Below, piece by piece: positions 51,468-63,067 of a stretch of DNA of 64,000 bases. Source of the DNA: Yersinia nurmii (GTDB lineage Bacteria > Pseudomonadota > Gammaproteobacteria > Enterobacterales > Enterobacteriaceae); the NCBI RefSeq assembly GCF_001112925.1, contig NZ_CPYD01000004.1, positions 1-64,000 of the forward strand. Reading direction: 5' to 3'. A program made the position numbers and the translations under genes. The notes beneath the pieces were generated by a model. The model saw nothing but the letters and a program-made list of their open reading frames with translations, was not told where the DNA came from and did not search any database. Within the stretch, counting starts at the first letter, position 1, and each line of letters begins with the position of its first letter.

Positions 51468-51737
51468 TTAGCCGATCAGCGTAGGCAAGCTGGTGAACAG
51501 ATTACGCATGTAATCCAGAATCAAATTCAGCATCCACGGCCCAGCGATCACCAAAGTGGCGAAGACCGCCAGAATTTTTGGAATGAAAGACAGGGTCATT
51601 TCGTTAATCTGCGTGGCGGCCTGTAGCAGGCTGACCAACAGACCGCTGACCAACGCAGCCAGCAACAGCGGCGCGGCCAGTGCTAGGGCGATTTTCATCG
51701 CTTCAGTGCCAAGCGCCATTACCGATTCAGGAGTCAT
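51468..51737 (-). CDS. fliQ: flagellar export gate protein FliQ
   Basis: The 89-residue protein has the E. coli length. Two membrane hairpin helices are visible ([53 protein letters not shown]). It has the start [14 protein letters not shown], as in E. coli. Part of the FliPQR channel. Confidence 0.97.
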   Translation of the reverse strand: MTPESVMALGTEAMKIALALAAPLLLAALVSGLLVSLLQAATQINEMTLSFIPKILAVFATLVIAGPWMLNLILDYMRNLFTSLPTLIG

Positions 51738-51780
51738 AGCCTACCTTTGTATAAAATGAGCTGGATGAGACAATTTCAGG

Positions 51781-52572
51781 CTAACTGTAGAAACTTTGCG
51801 CCAGTGAACCTAGCAGCAATTGCCAGCCATCCACCAGAACAAACAACATCAGCTTAAAGGGTAGCGAGATCGTCGCCGGTGGCACCATCATCATACCGAG
51901 GGCCATTAATACGCTAGCGACTACCAAATCGATAATCAGGAACGGAATAAATACGGTAAAACCGATCTGGAAGGCGGTTTTCAGCTCGCTGGTGACGTAG
52001 GCCGGTAGCAAAATACGCATGGGTACCGCTTCCGGGCCTTCAAACGCAGGCAGATTGGCTAAACGGGCATACAGTGCCAAATCGGTTTCCCGGGTTTGTC
52101 GCAGCATAAATTCCCGCAGCGGCTGCGAGCCTTTATCTATGGCGATGTCCATGCTGATCTTATCCTGGCTAAACGGCAGATAAGCATCCTGATAAACCTT
52201 GTCGAACACCGGAGACATGATAAAGAAGGTCAAAAACAGTGCCAGACCTAACAAAACCTGATTCGGCGGAGCCGAGGGCGTGCCGAGGGCGTTACGTAAC
52301 AAACCCAGCACAATAATGATTCGGGTAAAACTGGTCATCATCAGCAACGCCGCCGGTAGGAAGCTCAGCGACGTGATCAGGACTAAGGTTTGTACCGGTA
52401 GCGACCAACTTTGCCCGCCGTTGGCGAGAGGCTGGCTGATAATGCCGGGTAATTGCGCAAACACCGCCGGTGAGAACAACAGGGCGGTGAAAGTGAATAG
52501 GGTGGTAAGCAGACGGCGCATCCGCACCGTTAAGGCAAAAGTGGCCTTGAATTCAGGGCGCTGAGACGTCAT
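51781..52572 (-). CDS. fliP: flagellar export gate protein FliP
   Basis: The 263-residue reading has a cleavable signal ([25 protein letters not shown]), four membrane helices, and the near-invariant block [37 protein letters not shown]. Starting at MRRLLTT (52521) would give 246 residues and a normal short n-region, matching E. coli FliP (245). The ATG at 52572 overlaps the fliO stop (ATGA), which favours coupling. Both have weak ribosome sites, so the true start is open. Confidence 0.95.
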   Translation of the reverse strand: MTSQRPEFKATFALTVRMRRLLTTLFTFTALLFSPAVFAQLPGIISQPLANGGQSWSLPVQTLVLITSLSFLPAALLMMTSFTRIIIVLGLLRNALGTPSAPPNQVLLGLALFLTFFIMSPVFDKVYQDAYLPFSQDKISMDIAIDKGSQPLREFMLRQTRETDLALYARLANLPAFEGPEAVPMRILLPAYVTSELKTAFQIGFTVFIPFLIIDLVVASVLMALGMMMVPPATISLPFKLMLFVLVDGWQLLLGSLAQSFYS

Positions 52573-53006
52573 GCCGATTTTTCCGGGTGTTTCAGGATTT
52601 TTTGCAGTAGCTGACGAAAATCAGCCGGTTTGGTGGTATCTGGTTCGACGGTAGGGTCTACCGGAGGGCGTTCCATCGTGTGCAGCTGAGTGACCTGCTG
52701 CGAAGTGACGCCCAGCACTAACCAGGTGTTATCTACTTCCACAATGACTACGCGCTCACGTTGGCCAACCTGACAGCTAGCGCGCACATTCAGCAATTTG
52801 TTATTACGCGCCTGTGGAGCAAAGCCCAGCCGTTTTACCAGCCAGGCACCGCACAGAATCAGTAAAATAACGCCGCCGAGAACGCTACCAACCTGCGTTA
52901 ATACCGCACCAGCCGGAAGGGCCGGTGCCGCAGGAACGGTAGTCTGGCTACTCACGCCAGGGTGAGAATTGGCGAAACCGGTGACCGGCGTTTGTGCTTC
53001 ACTCAT
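52569..53006 (-). CDS. fliO: flagellar assembly protein FliO
   Basis: The 145-residue protein has one membrane helix (about 40-60; [21 protein letters not shown]) and a cytoplasmic domain ([29 protein letters not shown]). It helps assemble FliP. It overlaps fliN by one base and fliP by four. Confidence 0.94.
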   Translation of the reverse strand: MSEAQTPVTGFANSHPGVSSQTTVPAAPALPAGAVLTQVGSVLGGVILLILCGAWLVKRLGFAPQARNNKLLNVRASCQVGQRERVVIVEVDNTWLVLGVTSQQVTQLHTMERPPVDPTVEPDTTKPADFRQLLQKILKHPEKSA

Positions 53007-53422
53007 TAGCGGCTTAAACGGCGCATACGCTCAGATGGTGTAATGATGTCGGTAATACGTACGCCGTATTTATCCGCCACTACCACCACTTCACCTTGTG
53101 CTATCAGGTAACCGTTAATCAGGATATCCAGTGGCTCACCGGCCAGACCATCCAGAGAAACCACGGAACCTTGCGATAGGCGCAGCAATTCTTTGATGGT
53201 CATTTTGGTGCGGCCTAGCTCCACGGACAGTTTTACCGGAATATCCAGAATCAGATCGATTTCCTGCAAATTGCCAAGTGCGTCCGGTGCCTCCAGCGAT
53301 TTGAATACGCCTTCGGTTGTTGCCGTTGGTTTTTCTGTCGCTTGCTGCTCGTTAAACGCATCAGCCCACAGATCATCCACGGATTCCTTTCCATCGCCAG
53401 ACGGCAGCTTAGGGTCACTCAT
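53006..53422 (-). CDS. fliN: flagellar motor switch protein FliN
   Basis: The 138-residue C-ring protein (E. coli 137) has a C-terminal SpoA domain: LGNLQEIDLILDIPVKLSVELGRTKMTIKELLRLSQGSVVSLDGLAGEPLDILING. I chose MSDPKLPS (53422) as start because GAGGA precedes it and it overlaps fliM by eight bases as in related genomes. It binds CheY-P and FliH. Confidence 0.97.
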   Translation of the reverse strand: MSDPKLPSGDGKESVDDLWADAFNEQQATEKPTATTEGVFKSLEAPDALGNLQEIDLILDIPVKLSVELGRTKMTIKELLRLSQGSVVSLDGLAGEPLDILINGYLIAQGEVVVVADKYGVRITDIITPSERMRRLSR

Positions 53423-54419
53423 TGGGCTGTTCCTCATTTAGAGCATTCAAAATAGGGTTAATCAGATGTTCAACACGAAGGGCGTATTGCCCGTTCAGAG
53501 TACCGTACTGGCTGGTTAGCACCGGTACGCCATCAACGTGGGCGATCAGCCGGTCTGGCTTATCTATCGGCAATACATCGCCCGGTTTCAGTTTTAAAAT
53601 CTGAGACAATCGCAGCGAGATCTCAGCAAAATTGGCCACCAGCTCCAGCTCGGAGTGTTGAACCTGTTTTACTAACGTTTCGCGCCAGTGGGTGTCTTCC
53701 TGACGTGAGTTTTCCAGCGGCGGATTGGTCAACAGCTCGCGCAGCGGTTCGATCATGGCGAAAGGAATACAGATATTGAATTCGCCGCTTAGCGCGCCGA
53801 TTTCCACGTGGAATGGCGTGGTGACCACGATGTCATTCGGCGAGGTAGTGATGTTGGTAAACTTCACCTGAATCTCGGAACGGACATATTCCACGTCGAT
53901 CTTGTAAATAGCGGCCCAGGCGTCGCGGTAGGCGTCCAACGCCAAACGCAGCATGCGGGTAATCACCCGTTGTTCAGTATGGGTAAATTCGCGGCCTTCC
54001 ACTTTAGTCGGGAAACGGCCATCACCGCCGAACAGGTTATCGACGGCGATAAATACCAAACTTGGCTCAAATACAAATAGCGCAGTGCCGCGCAGCGGTT
54101 TGAGATGCACCAAGTTCAGGTTGGTTGGCACCGGCAGGTTACGGGCGAATTCATGGTAAGGCTGGATTTTAATCGGGCCTACCGTGATGTCCGGGCTACG
54201 ACGGAGCAGGTTGAACAACCCCATGCGGAACTGACGGGCAAAACGCTCGTTAATGATCTCCAGCGCGTGCAGACGCTCACGCACCACGCGGCGCTGGGTT
54301 GTCGGATCGTAAGGCTTAACGTCACTGTCACTGCCGACTATGGCAACCGGCTCATCGTTTCCGCTGTCGCCGTTTAACAGTGCGTCAATCTCTGCTTGTG
54401 AAAGTATGCTGTCGCCCAT
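53415..54419 (-). CDS. fliM: flagellar motor switch protein FliM
   Basis: The 334-residue protein has the E. coli length. The N-terminal CheY-P-binding peptide is DSILSQAEIDALLNG. A CheC-like middle domain (about 50-230) interacts with FliG, and the C-terminal SpoA domain pairs with FliN. No clear ribosome site precedes it; it follows fliL by five bases and may depend on coupling. Confidence 0.97.
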   Translation of the reverse strand: MGDSILSQAEIDALLNGDSGNDEPVAIVGSDSDVKPYDPTTQRRVVRERLHALEIINERFARQFRMGLFNLLRRSPDITVGPIKIQPYHEFARNLPVPTNLNLVHLKPLRGTALFVFEPSLVFIAVDNLFGGDGRFPTKVEGREFTHTEQRVITRMLRLALDAYRDAWAAIYKIDVEYVRSEIQVKFTNITTSPNDIVVTTPFHVEIGALSGEFNICIPFAMIEPLRELLTNPPLENSRQEDTHWRETLVKQVQHSELELVANFAEISLRLSQILKLKPGDVLPIDKPDRLIAHVDGVPVLTSQYGTLNGQYALRVEHLINPILNALNEEQPNE

Positions 54420-54424
54420 AATGA

Positions 54425-54895
54425 TTATCGCAGTATGAATGCGGTAAACAGCACGTCGCTGATTACCTGATTAGGTTGACCTTTAACCATTGGCGGGCTG
54501 AGGACGGTTTTGATTTGCGCCACTAACCGCTGTTTGCCTTCTTCGTTAGCCAAACTTTCGGCAGTCTGGCGAGACAGTAACAGCAGCAGACGGCTGCGAA
54601 CTTCCGGTAAATAGTCGTTCAGCGCGCGACGGGAATTCTCGTCCGGCAGGCGCAGAGTCAAACCGATGTACAGCACGCGATCCAGGTTGTTGTCCGGCGT
54701 GATCAGATTAACGGTAAAGGTGTCGAGCGGCATAAATACCGGAGCCACAGGGACAGGTTTAACGTTCGCAGGCTTGCTGTTGTGCAGTACCCACCAGCTA
54801 TAGCCGCCACCCGCAGCAGAAGCCACGGCAATCAGTACCAGCAGAATCACCCAGATTGAACTTTTACGCTTGGCCGGGAAGGTGTTATCAGACAT
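54425..54895 (-). CDS. fliL: flagellar basal-body protein FliL
   Basis: The 156-residue protein has a single membrane helix (about 13-33) and a periplasmic stomatin-like domain. It surrounds the stator and supports torque. FliL and FliM-FliR are closely packed in order, and an unassigned promoter may lie in the 195-base gap before it. Confidence 0.95.
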   Translation of the reverse strand: MSDNTFPAKRKSSIWVILLVLIAVASAAGGGYSWWVLHNSKPANVKPVPVAPVFMPLDTFTVNLITPDNNLDRVLYIGLTLRLPDENSRRALNDYLPEVRSRLLLLLSRQTAESLANEEGKQRLVAQIKTVLSPPMVKGQPNQVISDVLFTAFILR

Positions 54896-55090
54896 GGGGA
54901 AGACAAATTCCTGTTTCGTGTATCTGCATAATAACGCGGGTATGACTCGTTGACAGATATCGCCACCTTGGCAACTTCTGACAACCTACCCGCGTTAAAC
55001 GAATAATGGTGATGATTATCCCGCGTATCATCGCCGGCAATAGGCAGAATAGGTGGGAAAAAACGGCCTACCTCGCCCGTTTGTTCAATT
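54896..55090. other. gap between fliK and fliL
   Basis: These 195 bases separate fliK from fliL on the minus strand. In E. coli fliL starts an FlhDC-dependent operon, so a class 2 promoter is expected here; I see no clear terminator or boxes. Confidence 0.45.
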
Positions 55091-56464
55091 TTAGGCGAAA
55101 ATATCAACACCGCCGTTGCCGGATGCTAAAGATTGCAGCGCGGCTGGTGTCACCAACGGCGTCAGAGAATCAGCCGACTCACCGGTTTCGCCATAAGCAG
55201 GCTGGCCATTAGCCGCATAGTTTTGCTGATTTTGTTGATGCTGCTGTTGCTGAGCTTGCTGCCACTGAGACGATCCTTCGCTACTGACACTGCTCTGGCC
55301 TAATTGAATCCCACTCTCAGCCAAAGCATGACGCAGCCCCGGCAGCGCGGCTTCCAGCGCGGCGCGAACCTGACCGTGAGCTGAGGCGAAGTGCAACTGC
55401 GCCTGATTATCTTCGATCTTCAGACTGATTTGCAGCGCACCCAATTCCTGCGGATGCAAACGCAGTTCGGCATTTTGCTGGCCGTTGCGGCTAAACATTA
55501 ATACCTGCTGGCCTAACGCCTGCTGCCATTCCTGACTGCCCAACTGAGCGGTCAAATGGCCGGCAACCGGGGCGGAAGCAAGACCGCCTGTGGGGGCCGT
55601 CATGATTGGGCTGGAGACCGGAGGTAATGAAGGCGTGATAGCGCTGGTTAACAAGGCTTTATCGCCGCTATTGATTGCTTCTGTCGGGGCGATTAACGCA
55701 CTCAACGCAGCGGTTTTATTGGCAGCCATGGCGCTATTGTCTTGTGTCTGACCGGTAGGGCGGTTCTGACGCAGTTCTACCTTCTCGGTTTTGGTTTTCA
55801 CCTCGGTCAATAGGTCATTAGCGGCGTTACCACCTTCTTTTTTACCGTTACTTAGAGTGGTGCCCAGCAGCGCGCTCAGCTCTTTATCCTGACCGGTTAA
55901 GCCCAGCACACTGCCCAGAGCTTCGCCTTTACCTGCGGCGCTACCTTTGGAGCCAGCATTCAGATTATCCTGTGCGGTTAGCCCTGATTTCAGGCCGTTG
56001 CCGTTTGCCAGTGTGGTTGCTACCTGATGGGGTAACATCGCCAGCAAAGTATGCAATGGGTTCAGGTCGGGTTTATCGGTCTGAATTTCCAGTTTTTGAT
56101 CGTCTTCTGGTGTTACTTTCTTGCCATGAGACTCGCCTGTCTGACCTGCGGCAGTTAATCCCGCTGGCAGCGTCGCGGTGATATCACCCAATGCGGCCAG
56201 CAACTGGTTAAGTTTGCTACTGCCCTGACTGGTTTTATCACCTTCGACGTCGGCAATGTTACCGGTGACGGCGGCTAAAGAGGATTTCAGCGCTTTGGCA
56301 TCGGCAGCATCCAGCTTCTGAGCCAATTGGCTCAATTGACCACCTAGTAGGTCGGCAAAATCCGCGGGTAAACCGGCATCGCTGAATAACGCGGCGATAG
56401 AAGAAGACGCTGTACCCTCAGTTTCGGTTGGTGTCGCAACACCGGGCAGTACAGACAGATTCAT
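55091..56464 (-). CDS. fliK: hook-length control protein FliK
   Basis: The 457-residue secreted ruler (E. coli 375) has a variable N-terminal and middle part rich in Ala, Leu, Thr and Gly, and the conserved C-terminal domain [63 protein letters not shown] that touches FlhB to switch export specificity. A Gln-rich tail (about 405-430) follows. It overlaps fliJ (ATGA). Confidence 0.95.
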   Translation of the reverse strand: MNLSVLPGVATPTETEGTASSSIAALFSDAGLPADFADLLGGQLSQLAQKLDAADAKALKSSLAAVTGNIADVEGDKTSQGSSKLNQLLAALGDITATLPAGLTAAGQTGESHGKKVTPEDDQKLEIQTDKPDLNPLHTLLAMLPHQVATTLANGNGLKSGLTAQDNLNAGSKGSAAGKGEALGSVLGLTGQDKELSALLGTTLSNGKKEGGNAANDLLTEVKTKTEKVELRQNRPTGQTQDNSAMAANKTAALSALIAPTEAINSGDKALLTSAITPSLPPVSSPIMTAPTGGLASAPVAGHLTAQLGSQEWQQALGQQVLMFSRNGQQNAELRLHPQELGALQISLKIEDNQAQLHFASAHGQVRAALEAALPGLRHALAESGIQLGQSSVSSEGSSQWQQAQQQQHQQNQQNYAANGQPAYGETGESADSLTPLVTPAALQSLASGNGGVDIFA

Positions 56465-56907
56465 GAATTCAGGCTCCTTTGTGAGCTGCGCTGGGCAAAC
56501 TCATCCATCAATTTTTGATCCATACGGTTTTCATGGTGACGCTGGGTGGTTTCCGCCCGTTCCTGCAAGGTTTCGAACGCGTTGAGGCGTTGTTGTTTCT
56601 CTTGCCAGTGCTTGACGGCTAAATCGACGCGCTGATTCCATTGCAGTAGCTGCTGCCGGTGCTGATCGATTGCCAGTTCCAACGTCTGAATAAACTGCTG
56701 ATAATTCTGCCAGGTTGAGGAGGCCATCCCATCGCATAAGGTATCGTTCAGCTTGACCCGATATTCATCCTGATAGTTAAGCAACATATTCAGTTGCTGC
56801 TCGGCTTGCAGGTACGATTGACGCACCTGTCCCAACTGTGTACTGGCCTTTTCGACGGCCTTCTGCGCAAGGTCGCGCAGGGTAACGAGAGGTGATTGAC
56901 TTTTCAT
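56461..56907 (-). CDS. fliJ: flagellar export chaperone FliJ
   Basis: The 148-residue, fully helical coiled-coil protein has the E. coli length (147). The start [19 protein letters not shown] and the middle [13 protein letters not shown] are family features. FliJ sits in the centre of the FliI hexamer and links it to FlhA. I chose 56907 because GAGGA precedes it. Confidence 0.95.
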   Translation of the reverse strand: MKSQSPLVTLRDLAQKAVEKASTQLGQVRQSYLQAEQQLNMLLNYQDEYRVKLNDTLCDGMASSTWQNYQQFIQTLELAIDQHRQQLLQWNQRVDLAVKHWQEKQQRLNAFETLQERAETTQRHHENRMDQKLMDEFAQRSSQRSLNS

Positions 56908-56961
56908 CGTATTCCTCATCTATTACGGAATGAAGATTGGCGTCAGTGAGCTGACGGCCAA

Positions 56962-58326
56962 TCAGCCGGGAAACAGCGCCTTGAGATGCTGACAGGCATC
57001 CTCATAGCTACTTCGCTCAAACATTCCTTGCTGCAAGAAGGTTTCCATCTGGGGGTAAAGCAAGATTGCGCGATCGAGCAGCGGATCGCTGCCTGCCGCG
57101 TAGGCGCCGACGCTGACCAAATCGCGGTTGCGTTGGTAGCTCGCCAGTAACTGTTTGAACTGACGAACTTTGCTGTAGTGATCCTCATCAATCAGCGCTG
57201 TCATGGCTCGGCTGATAGAGGCTTCGATATCAATAGCCGGATAATGACCGGATTCGGCCAAACGGCGGGACAGCACCACGTGGCCATCCAAAATAGCGCG
57301 GGCGGAGTCGGCAATCGGATCTTGCTGATCGTCGCCCTCGGTCAATACGGTATAAAAAGCGGTGATAGAACCGCCGCCGCTGACGCCGTTACCGGCTCGT
57401 TCGACCAACGCCGGGAGTTTGGCGAAGACGGAAGGCGGGTAGCCTTTGGTGGCCGGCGGCTCGCCAATGGCCAACGCGATTTCACGCTGTGCCATGGCGT
57501 AACGAGTCAGGGAGTCCATAATCAGCAACACATGCTGACCGCGATCGCGGAAGTCTTCGGCGATACGAGTCGCGTAAGCGGCGCCCTGCATACGTAATAA
57601 AGGAGAAACGTCGGCCGGTGCGGCAATGACGACCGAACGTGCGCGACCTTCTGCCCCAAGAATATTTTCAATAAAATCTTTTACTTCACGACCACGTTCA
57701 CCGATTAGCCCGACCACAATGACGTCCGCTTGGGTATAGCGGGCCATCATACCAAGCAACACGCTTTTACCGACGCCGGAACCGGCAAACAGACCCATAC
57801 GCTGACCGCGACCCACGGTGAGCAGGGCGTTGATAGTACGCACGCCCACGTCCAGAACCTGTTCGATAGCGGTACGTTGCAACGGATTAACCGGCGGCGT
57901 GATTAACGGTGCGCGATAACCGGTCTCTGGTGCGGGTAAACCGTCCAGCGGCTTGGCGCTGCCATCCAGTACGCGTCCGAGCAACTCAGGGCCGAGAGGC
58001 AGTTGTTTACTAGCGGAAGCGCCATTGGCGGTAATGCGTGCATAGACGCGCGCGCCGGGCACAATGCCTTCCACTTCTTCCAACGGCATCAAAAACAGGC
58101 GCTGGCCGTTAAAACCAACCACTTCGCTTTCGACTTCCTGCACTTCACCGCCGTCGTGTCGTTCAATCAGGCAGGTTGCGCCCAAGGGCAATTGTAAACC
58201 AGTGGCCTCCAAAACCAGACCGGTGGCACGGGTTAAACGACCATAGCGCCGAACCGTAGGCGATTGAACGATTCGCTCTTCCAGTTTATCCAGTGTAGTC
58301 AGCCAGCGGCCAAGACGGGCGGTCAT
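56962..58326 (-). CDS. fliI: flagellar export ATPase FliI
   Basis: The 454-residue F1-beta-like ATPase (E. coli 457) has the Walker A motif [17 protein letters not shown], Walker B with [39 protein letters not shown], and a C-terminal helical domain. It forms a hexamer that unloads chaperones at the export gate. ATG overlaps the fliH stop (TAATG), with GGGAG before it. Confidence 0.97.
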   Translation of the reverse strand: MTARLGRWLTTLDKLEERIVQSPTVRRYGRLTRATGLVLEATGLQLPLGATCLIERHDGGEVQEVESEVVGFNGQRLFLMPLEEVEGIVPGARVYARITANGASASKQLPLGPELLGRVLDGSAKPLDGLPAPETGYRAPLITPPVNPLQRTAIEQVLDVGVRTINALLTVGRGQRMGLFAGSGVGKSVLLGMMARYTQADVIVVGLIGERGREVKDFIENILGAEGRARSVVIAAPADVSPLLRMQGAAYATRIAEDFRDRGQHVLLIMDSLTRYAMAQREIALAIGEPPATKGYPPSVFAKLPALVERAGNGVSGGGSITAFYTVLTEGDDQQDPIADSARAILDGHVVLSRRLAESGHYPAIDIEASISRAMTALIDEDHYSKVRQFKQLLASYQRNRDLVSVGAYAAGSDPLLDRAILLYPQMETFLQQGMFERSSYEDACQHLKALFPG

Positions 58327-59039
58327 TACAAATCTCCCGGTGCGGCCAGGCGGCACAGCTCATGCCAACGGGTTGCGACGCTGGCATCCAGATCGCCTTC
58401 TTCTGCGCTGACTTTACAACCACCGGCGTGAATTTGGCTGTCGGCCAGCAAACGCCAACCATGCAGGCTTAGGGTGGCGCCTAAGCGTTGCTCCACCATC
58501 GCCAAATCGTCTGGATTGACGCGCAACTGCGGTTTGCCGTTAAACATAGGTTCTTGCTGAATCAGTTGTTGGATCTGACCCAGCAGTGCGGTGCCGTCAC
58601 AAATAGCCGGTTGCCCCAAAATCTGTTTCGCCGCCGTCAGCGCCAATTGCATCAAACGAGAAGCGATGACACTGTCGAGGGAATCGAGCGTATTTTGGAA
58701 ATCTGCGACCAACGCCTGCCAGTGAGCGGTCATCGGCTCTTGCAGTTTCTGCGCTTCCAGCAAACCTTGTTCACGCCCTTCCAGCAGCCCGGTTTGATAG
58801 CCCTGATCCAAGCCTTCCTGCAAACCTTTGGCGAAACCTTGCTGGCGACCCTGTTGCTCCGCCTGCTGTTGCAAACTTTGCAGCACTTGCTGCTGGTCGG
58901 GTTCCTGTGGTTCGCCTTCTTCGTCGGTAAACTCGGTCATAGCGACTTCCGGCTGGGTAGCCGGAGCGTCATCAAACTGACTGGCGAAATCCTTGGGAGA
59001 CCACGGCTGCCAGGGCAGGGCATTCAGCTGATCAGACAT
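58326..59039 (-). CDS. fliH: flagellar export ATPase regulator FliH
   Basis: The 237-residue protein begins [19 protein letters not shown], as the Salmonella protein does, with the N-terminal segment binding FliN and FlhA. A Gln/Gly-repeat coiled coil (about 75-120; [31 protein letters not shown]) resembles the family GxxxG helix, and the C-terminal domain binds FliI. It overlaps fliG by eight bases. Confidence 0.95.
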   Translation of the reverse strand: MSDQLNALPWQPWSPKDFASQFDDAPATQPEVAMTEFTDEEGEPQEPDQQQVLQSLQQQAEQQGRQQGFAKGLQEGLDQGYQTGLLEGREQGLLEAQKLQEPMTAHWQALVADFQNTLDSLDSVIASRLMQLALTAAKQILGQPAICDGTALLGQIQQLIQQEPMFNGKPQLRVNPDDLAMVEQRLGATLSLHGWRLLADSQIHAGGCKVSAEEGDLDASVATRWHELCRLAAPGDL

Positions 59040-60024
59040 AGATGTCCTCGCCGCCGCCAATGACTATCTCTCCGCTTTCCGCCAAGCGACGGACGATAAG
59101 CAGGATCGCTTTCTGCTCGCTTTCTACCAGAGACATACGCACTGGCCCACGAGTGGCTAGATCGTCGCGCAGAATCTCGGCAGCACGCAGAGACATGTTG
59201 CTGAGGAAACGTTCGCGCAGAGCCTGATCCGACCCTTTCAATGCCACCAACAGGGACTCGGAGTCGATCTCTTGTAGCAAACGCTGAATGCTGCGGTCGT
59301 CGACACCAACCAGATTTTCGAACAGGAACATCTCGTCGATAATCTTTTGTGCCAGTTCGCCATCGTATTCGCGCATGGCGTCCATAACCGCTTCTTCCTG
59401 CTGGGTTTTCATCAGGTTGATAATCTCGGCCGCGGTGCGGATACCGCCCATTTTGCTGCGTTTGAGATTCTGGCCATCCAACAGGTTGTTCAGCACTTCG
59501 GTCAATTCCGCCAACGCCGCCGGTTGAACCCCACCGAAGGTGGCGATACGCAGCATGACATCGTTGCGCAGACGTTCGTCGAACAGCGCCAGAATATCGG
59601 CAGCCTGACCGCGTTTCAGGTGAACCAAAATGGTGGCGATGATCTGCGGGTGCTCGTCCCGAATCAAATCCGCCGCCATCTGTGGTTCCATAAAGTTGAG
59701 GGTTTCCATACCGCTGGTGGTCTCGCGAGATTCCAGAATATCTTCCAGCAGGCTGGAGGCACGTTCTTCCCCCAAGGCTTTCACCAATACGCCGCGCAGG
59801 TATTCGCTGGCGTTGACGCTTAACGCCGCATATTGCTCTGCGTCGTCTTCAAATTCGACTAACACGTCAATTAATTGCTGATGAGAAACCTGACGCATAC
59901 TCGCCATGGTCGTACTCAGTTGCTGCACCTCCCGCGACGAGAGGTGTTTGAACACTTCTGCGGCGTGGTCTTCGCCCAGCGTCATCAGCATGATGGCGCT
60001 CTTTTCAGTTCCGGTCAGGCTCAT
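59032..60024 (-). CDS. fliG: flagellar motor switch protein FliG
   Basis: The 330-residue protein connects FliF, FliM and the stator. Motifs seen are the N-terminal [34 protein letters not shown], the EHPQ motif in [17 protein letters not shown], and the C-terminal torque helix with alternating charges [19 protein letters not shown] overlaps the fliF stop by ATGA. Confidence 0.97.
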   Translation of the reverse strand: MSLTGTEKSAIMLMTLGEDHAAEVFKHLSSREVQQLSTTMASMRQVSHQQLIDVLVEFEDDAEQYAALSVNASEYLRGVLVKALGEERASSLLEDILESRETTSGMETLNFMEPQMAADLIRDEHPQIIATILVHLKRGQAADILALFDERLRNDVMLRIATFGGVQPAALAELTEVLNNLLDGQNLKRSKMGGIRTAAEIINLMKTQQEEAVMDAMREYDGELAQKIIDEMFLFENLVGVDDRSIQRLLQEIDSESLLVALKGSDQALRERFLSNMSLRAAEILRDDLATRGPVRMSLVESEQKAILLIVRRLAESGEIVIGGGEDIYV

Positions 60025-61748
60025 TGGTCTGTACTCATCCATTGACGAATTACCAGCGCGACAACGCGTGGATCTTTATCAGCAAGTTCGCGGATACGCT
60101 GGGCTTGAACTTCAGCGCTTACACGCTGTTGTGATTTCTTACGCAGGGCCAGCTCTTCTTTGCTCTGTTTGACGGTTTCAGCGGTTTGTGCCGTCTGCGC
60201 TGCGGTATTGGCCGCAGTAATCGCTGGATTCACTTCCTGTTTCTTAGCGATAAACGGACGTACCAGTTTGCGCCACAGAATCCAGGCAACCAGCAGAATC
60301 AACAGATAACGACCGGCACTCATCAACTGCTCGAAGAAGGATTGTTGTTTCCAGAACGGCAGGGCGCTGCTGGTTTCTTCGGTTGCGGTAAACGGTGTAT
60401 TGACCACGTTTAGCGTATCGCCACGAGCGGTGGAGAAGCCCATGGCTTCACGGGTTAGTGCCTCAATTTGTGCCAGCTGATCTTTGCTCAGCGCGATCGG
60501 CTTACCGGTTTTCTTATCGGTCTCCAGATAGTTAACCACCACAGCGACGGACAGGCGCTGCACCATGCCAGCTTGCTGCTGGGTGTGGCGAATCGTCCGG
60601 TCAACTTCATAGTTAGTGGTTTCATCCCGACGACTGCTGCCCGGAGCGCTATTGCGGTTGCCAGTGCCGGCGGCGGTGCTGCGGTTAGCCGCAGTGGCTG
60701 CGGCGGTATTCGCGGCTGCACCGGTAGCCCCCGGCGCTGCGCCGGCTGGCGGAGTTTCAATTGGTGCAACCGGTGTGGCCGAAGGCTGATTGGATAAAGC
60801 GCCCGGAACGCCGCCGATTGGCGTGCCGCCAACCTGTTCGCTTTGGCTGAGTTGCTGTGACCGTACCGCCCCCTGTTCAGGACGTTGGTTCGGTTTGTAT
60901 TCTTCGTCCGTTTGCTCGCGGGTCGCAAAATCAACCTGTGCGGTGACCTGAGCGTGGACATTTCCGTTACCGACCATCGGAGCCAAAATAGACTCAATGC
61001 GGCGTTGGAAGCGGGCTTCGACCTCATTGGTAAATTTCAGCTGAGCGGCGTTCAAATCGCGACCGGCGCTGTCTGATTGCGTCAACAGACGGCCCGTTTG
61101 GTCAACGACGGTGACGTTACCCGGAGGTAGACCGGCAACGCTGCTAGAGACCATATAAACGATGGCGTTAATTTGACCATCATCCAATGCGCGCCCCGGC
61201 TGTAAAGCCAGAGTGACAGAAGCAGAAGGGGATTTTTGTTCACGAACAAACAGCGAAGGCTTCGGCAATGCCAAATGAACGCGTACGTTCATGACCGGGC
61301 CGAGGGTTTCGATAGTGCGGGATAATTCTCCCTCTAACGCCCGTTGATAGTTGATTTGTTCACTGAACTGGCTGATGCCGAATTTTTCCTGATCCAGCAG
61401 TTCAAAGCCAACGGCACCGCCTTTCGGCAGCCCTTGCTGCGCCAGACGTAGACGGGTTTCATGCACCTTGTCTGCCGGAATCAGCAGCGCACCGCCGTTT
61501 TCGGCAAAGCGATAAGGAATATTGAGCTGAGTCAGTTGAGTGACAATAGCGCCGCCATCGCGATCGCTCAAATTGCTGTAAAGGACGCGATAATCCGGGC
61601 TTTTTGCCCATAACATTAAGGCGACAACGATCGACACTGCGGCAGCAGCGGCGATAAGTAACGGAATTTTTGGATTGGCGCGCAGGCGATTCAACAGCCC
61701 GCTAAAGCCATTCTCACGGTTCTCTACGCCAGTTATCGAGGCATTCAT
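60021..61748 (-). CDS. fliF: flagellar MS-ring protein FliF
   Basis: The 575-residue protein (E. coli 552) forms the MS ring, the base on which the flagellum is built. Two membrane helices are seen: about 30-50 and about 450-470. The ring-building motifs lie between ([40 protein letters not shown]). A Thr/Ala/Gly/Pro linker (about 310-375) is longer than in E. coli. The C-terminus binds FliG. I prefer MNAS at 61748 because AAGGA is at correct spacing; a second ATG lies two codons up. Confidence 0.96.
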   Translation of the reverse strand: MNASITGVENRENGFSGLLNRLRANPKIPLLIAAAAAVSIVVALMLWAKSPDYRVLYSNLSDRDGGAIVTQLTQLNIPYRFAENGGALLIPADKVHETRLRLAQQGLPKGGAVGFELLDQEKFGISQFSEQINYQRALEGELSRTIETLGPVMNVRVHLALPKPSLFVREQKSPSASVTLALQPGRALDDGQINAIVYMVSSSVAGLPPGNVTVVDQTGRLLTQSDSAGRDLNAAQLKFTNEVEARFQRRIESILAPMVGNGNVHAQVTAQVDFATREQTDEEYKPNQRPEQGAVRSQQLSQSEQVGGTPIGGVPGALSNQPSATPVAPIETPPAGAAPGATGAAANTAAATAANRSTAAGTGNRNSAPGSSRRDETTNYEVDRTIRHTQQQAGMVQRLSVAVVVNYLETDKKTGKPIALSKDQLAQIEALTREAMGFSTARGDTLNVVNTPFTATEETSSALPFWKQQSFFEQLMSAGRYLLILLVAWILWRKLVRPFIAKKQEVNPAITAANTAAQTAQTAETVKQSKEELALRKKSQQRVSAEVQAQRIRELADKDPRVVALVIRQWMSTDQ

Positions 61749-62047
61749 ACGCATTCCTTGCCAGGCTGGACAACGTTGACGTTAGTATTTGTGTAAGTAG
61801 TGTATCGAAACAAAACAGACTCCCTGGTACGTAAGCGACAAAGCAGCAATCGCCGGTCTCCCCTTTTATGGGCATGCCATTATTTGTCGGATTAAGGGAA
61901 TTTGATGAGTCAATAAGGCGGTGTTTTTGTATCTAATTAGCCGGTTTAGCTAAAAAATGATGTGTTAGGGTGTCAGCCTGAAAATACCAATCTGTGCCGG
62001 GCATAAAGAATATCCGTCCTGAGCACGCGCTTTTTACTGAGGTTTTT
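61749..62047. promoter_or_regulatory. divergent fliE/fliF control region
   Basis: These 299 bases lie between fliF (minus) and fliE (plus). In related bacteria class 2 FlhDC-dependent promoters for both operons lie here. FlhDC boxes could not be placed by eye, and no ORF is present. Confidence 0.55.
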
Positions 62048-62359
62048 ATGTCCATTCAAGGTATTGAAGGTGTTTTGCAACAAATGCAGGTCAGCGCATT
62101 ACAGGCGGCAGGAACGGCCAACGTGCTGCCGGCTGAGCCGGGTTTTGCCAGCGAACTGAAGGCCGCACTGGGTAAAATCAGTGAAGTGCAACAAACGGCT
62201 CGCACTCAGGCACAGAATTTTGAGCTGGGTAAACCGGGCATTGGTTTAAATGATGTGATGGTCGATATGCAAAAATCCTCGATCTCCATGCAAATGGGAA
62301 TTCAGGTACGTAATAAGTTGGTTTCGGCCTATCAGGAAGTGATGAATATGGGCGTTTGA
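62048..62359 (+). CDS. fliE: flagellar MS-ring/rod junction protein FliE
   Basis: The 103-residue protein (E. coli 104) links the MS ring to the rod and is the first exported axial subunit. It starts [22 protein letters not shown] and ends with the helix [38 protein letters not shown] is close to its ATG. The open frame extends 18 codons up, but the family start is at 62048. Confidence 0.96.
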   Translation: MSIQGIEGVLQQMQVSALQAAGTANVLPAEPGFASELKAALGKISEVQQTARTQAQNFELGKPGIGLNDVMVDMQKSSISMQMGIQVRNKLVSAYQEVMNMGV

Positions 62360-62469
62360 TGACAACGCGGCTATTCAGATGATGCTTGCCATCAAAATAA
62401 GGCTGAGAGCAGAAAAATTATTTTCATGGACATGATGGTCTAAGGCCATTAACCATCAAGGATGAGTTT

Positions 62470-62562
62470 ATGAATAAGAATAAAAGAATTGCTATGTTTG
62501 CGATCATAGGTGGCGTTGGTTATCGGGCAGGGTTCGTAATTAAAAACACGATGGGATTATAA
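62470..62562 (+). CDS. possible 30-residue small protein
   Basis: This 30-codon ORF has AAGGA seven bases before its ATG. It has a Lys/Arg-rich start (MNKNKRIA) and a short hydrophobic stretch (AMFAIIGGVGY), as small membrane peptides do. No homologue is recognised. It lies 110 bases after fliE and could be the end of the fliE transcript or independent. Shortness makes it uncertain. Confidence 0.4.
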   Translation: MNKNKRIAMFAIIGGVGYRAGFVIKNTMGL

Positions 62563-62743
62563 TTTCTAATTGTTAGTGGCTTCCCACTTGGCATAAAAAT
62601 TACTGGTAGCCCCAAACGAAAGAGCTACCCTAGTTAATTATTATTTTTCTATTTATAACTCTTAGTAAAACTCTGGTTTCCTAGAGCCACTGAAGTTCTT
62701 TTCCATGCATTACTCTACATTGTCATAGGGTTAATGTTTAGAA

Positions 62744-63067
62744 TTATAGTGGCCTATCCGAAGTAATCCTACTGTCAGCCTCCTGACAGGTCATATAACC
62801 ATGTTCTACCACCTGATCATAACGGTTTAAGGCAACGAAGAACGGTGAGGTATAGCCATCTTTTCGTAACGTATAATTAAGACAACTGCCTCGTATCTTA
62901 CTGGTTATCATCATACTATCCGGTGGTCCTCCGGCATTCATCACTGATTGTTTAGTGGCTCCGGTAGTGAAAACCGTCGCCCGGACAACGGGCAGAGAAT
63001 CATATTTAAAGAAGCCTATGCCGCAGGCGCTTAATATCGGAATGGCCAGTAATGGTATGTAGCGCAT
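62744..63067 (-). CDS. OsmE-like lipoprotein
   Basis: The 107-residue protein has a lipobox LSAC (Cys 15), so it should be a lipoprotein. The domain (VFTTGATKQSVMNAGGPPDS, RGSCLNYTLRKDGYTSPFFVALNRYDQVVEHGYMTCQE) aligns with E. coli OsmE, an osmotically induced lipoprotein with a SmpA/BamE-type fold, including two conserved Cys. AAGGAT precedes the ATG. Its role is not known. It lies divergent from the nuclease gene. Confidence 0.75.
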   Translation of the reverse strand: MRYIPLLAIPILSACGIGFFKYDSLPVVRATVFTTGATKQSVMNAGGPPDSMMITSKIRGSCLNYTLRKDGYTSPFFVALNRYDQVVEHGYMTCQEADSRITSDRPL

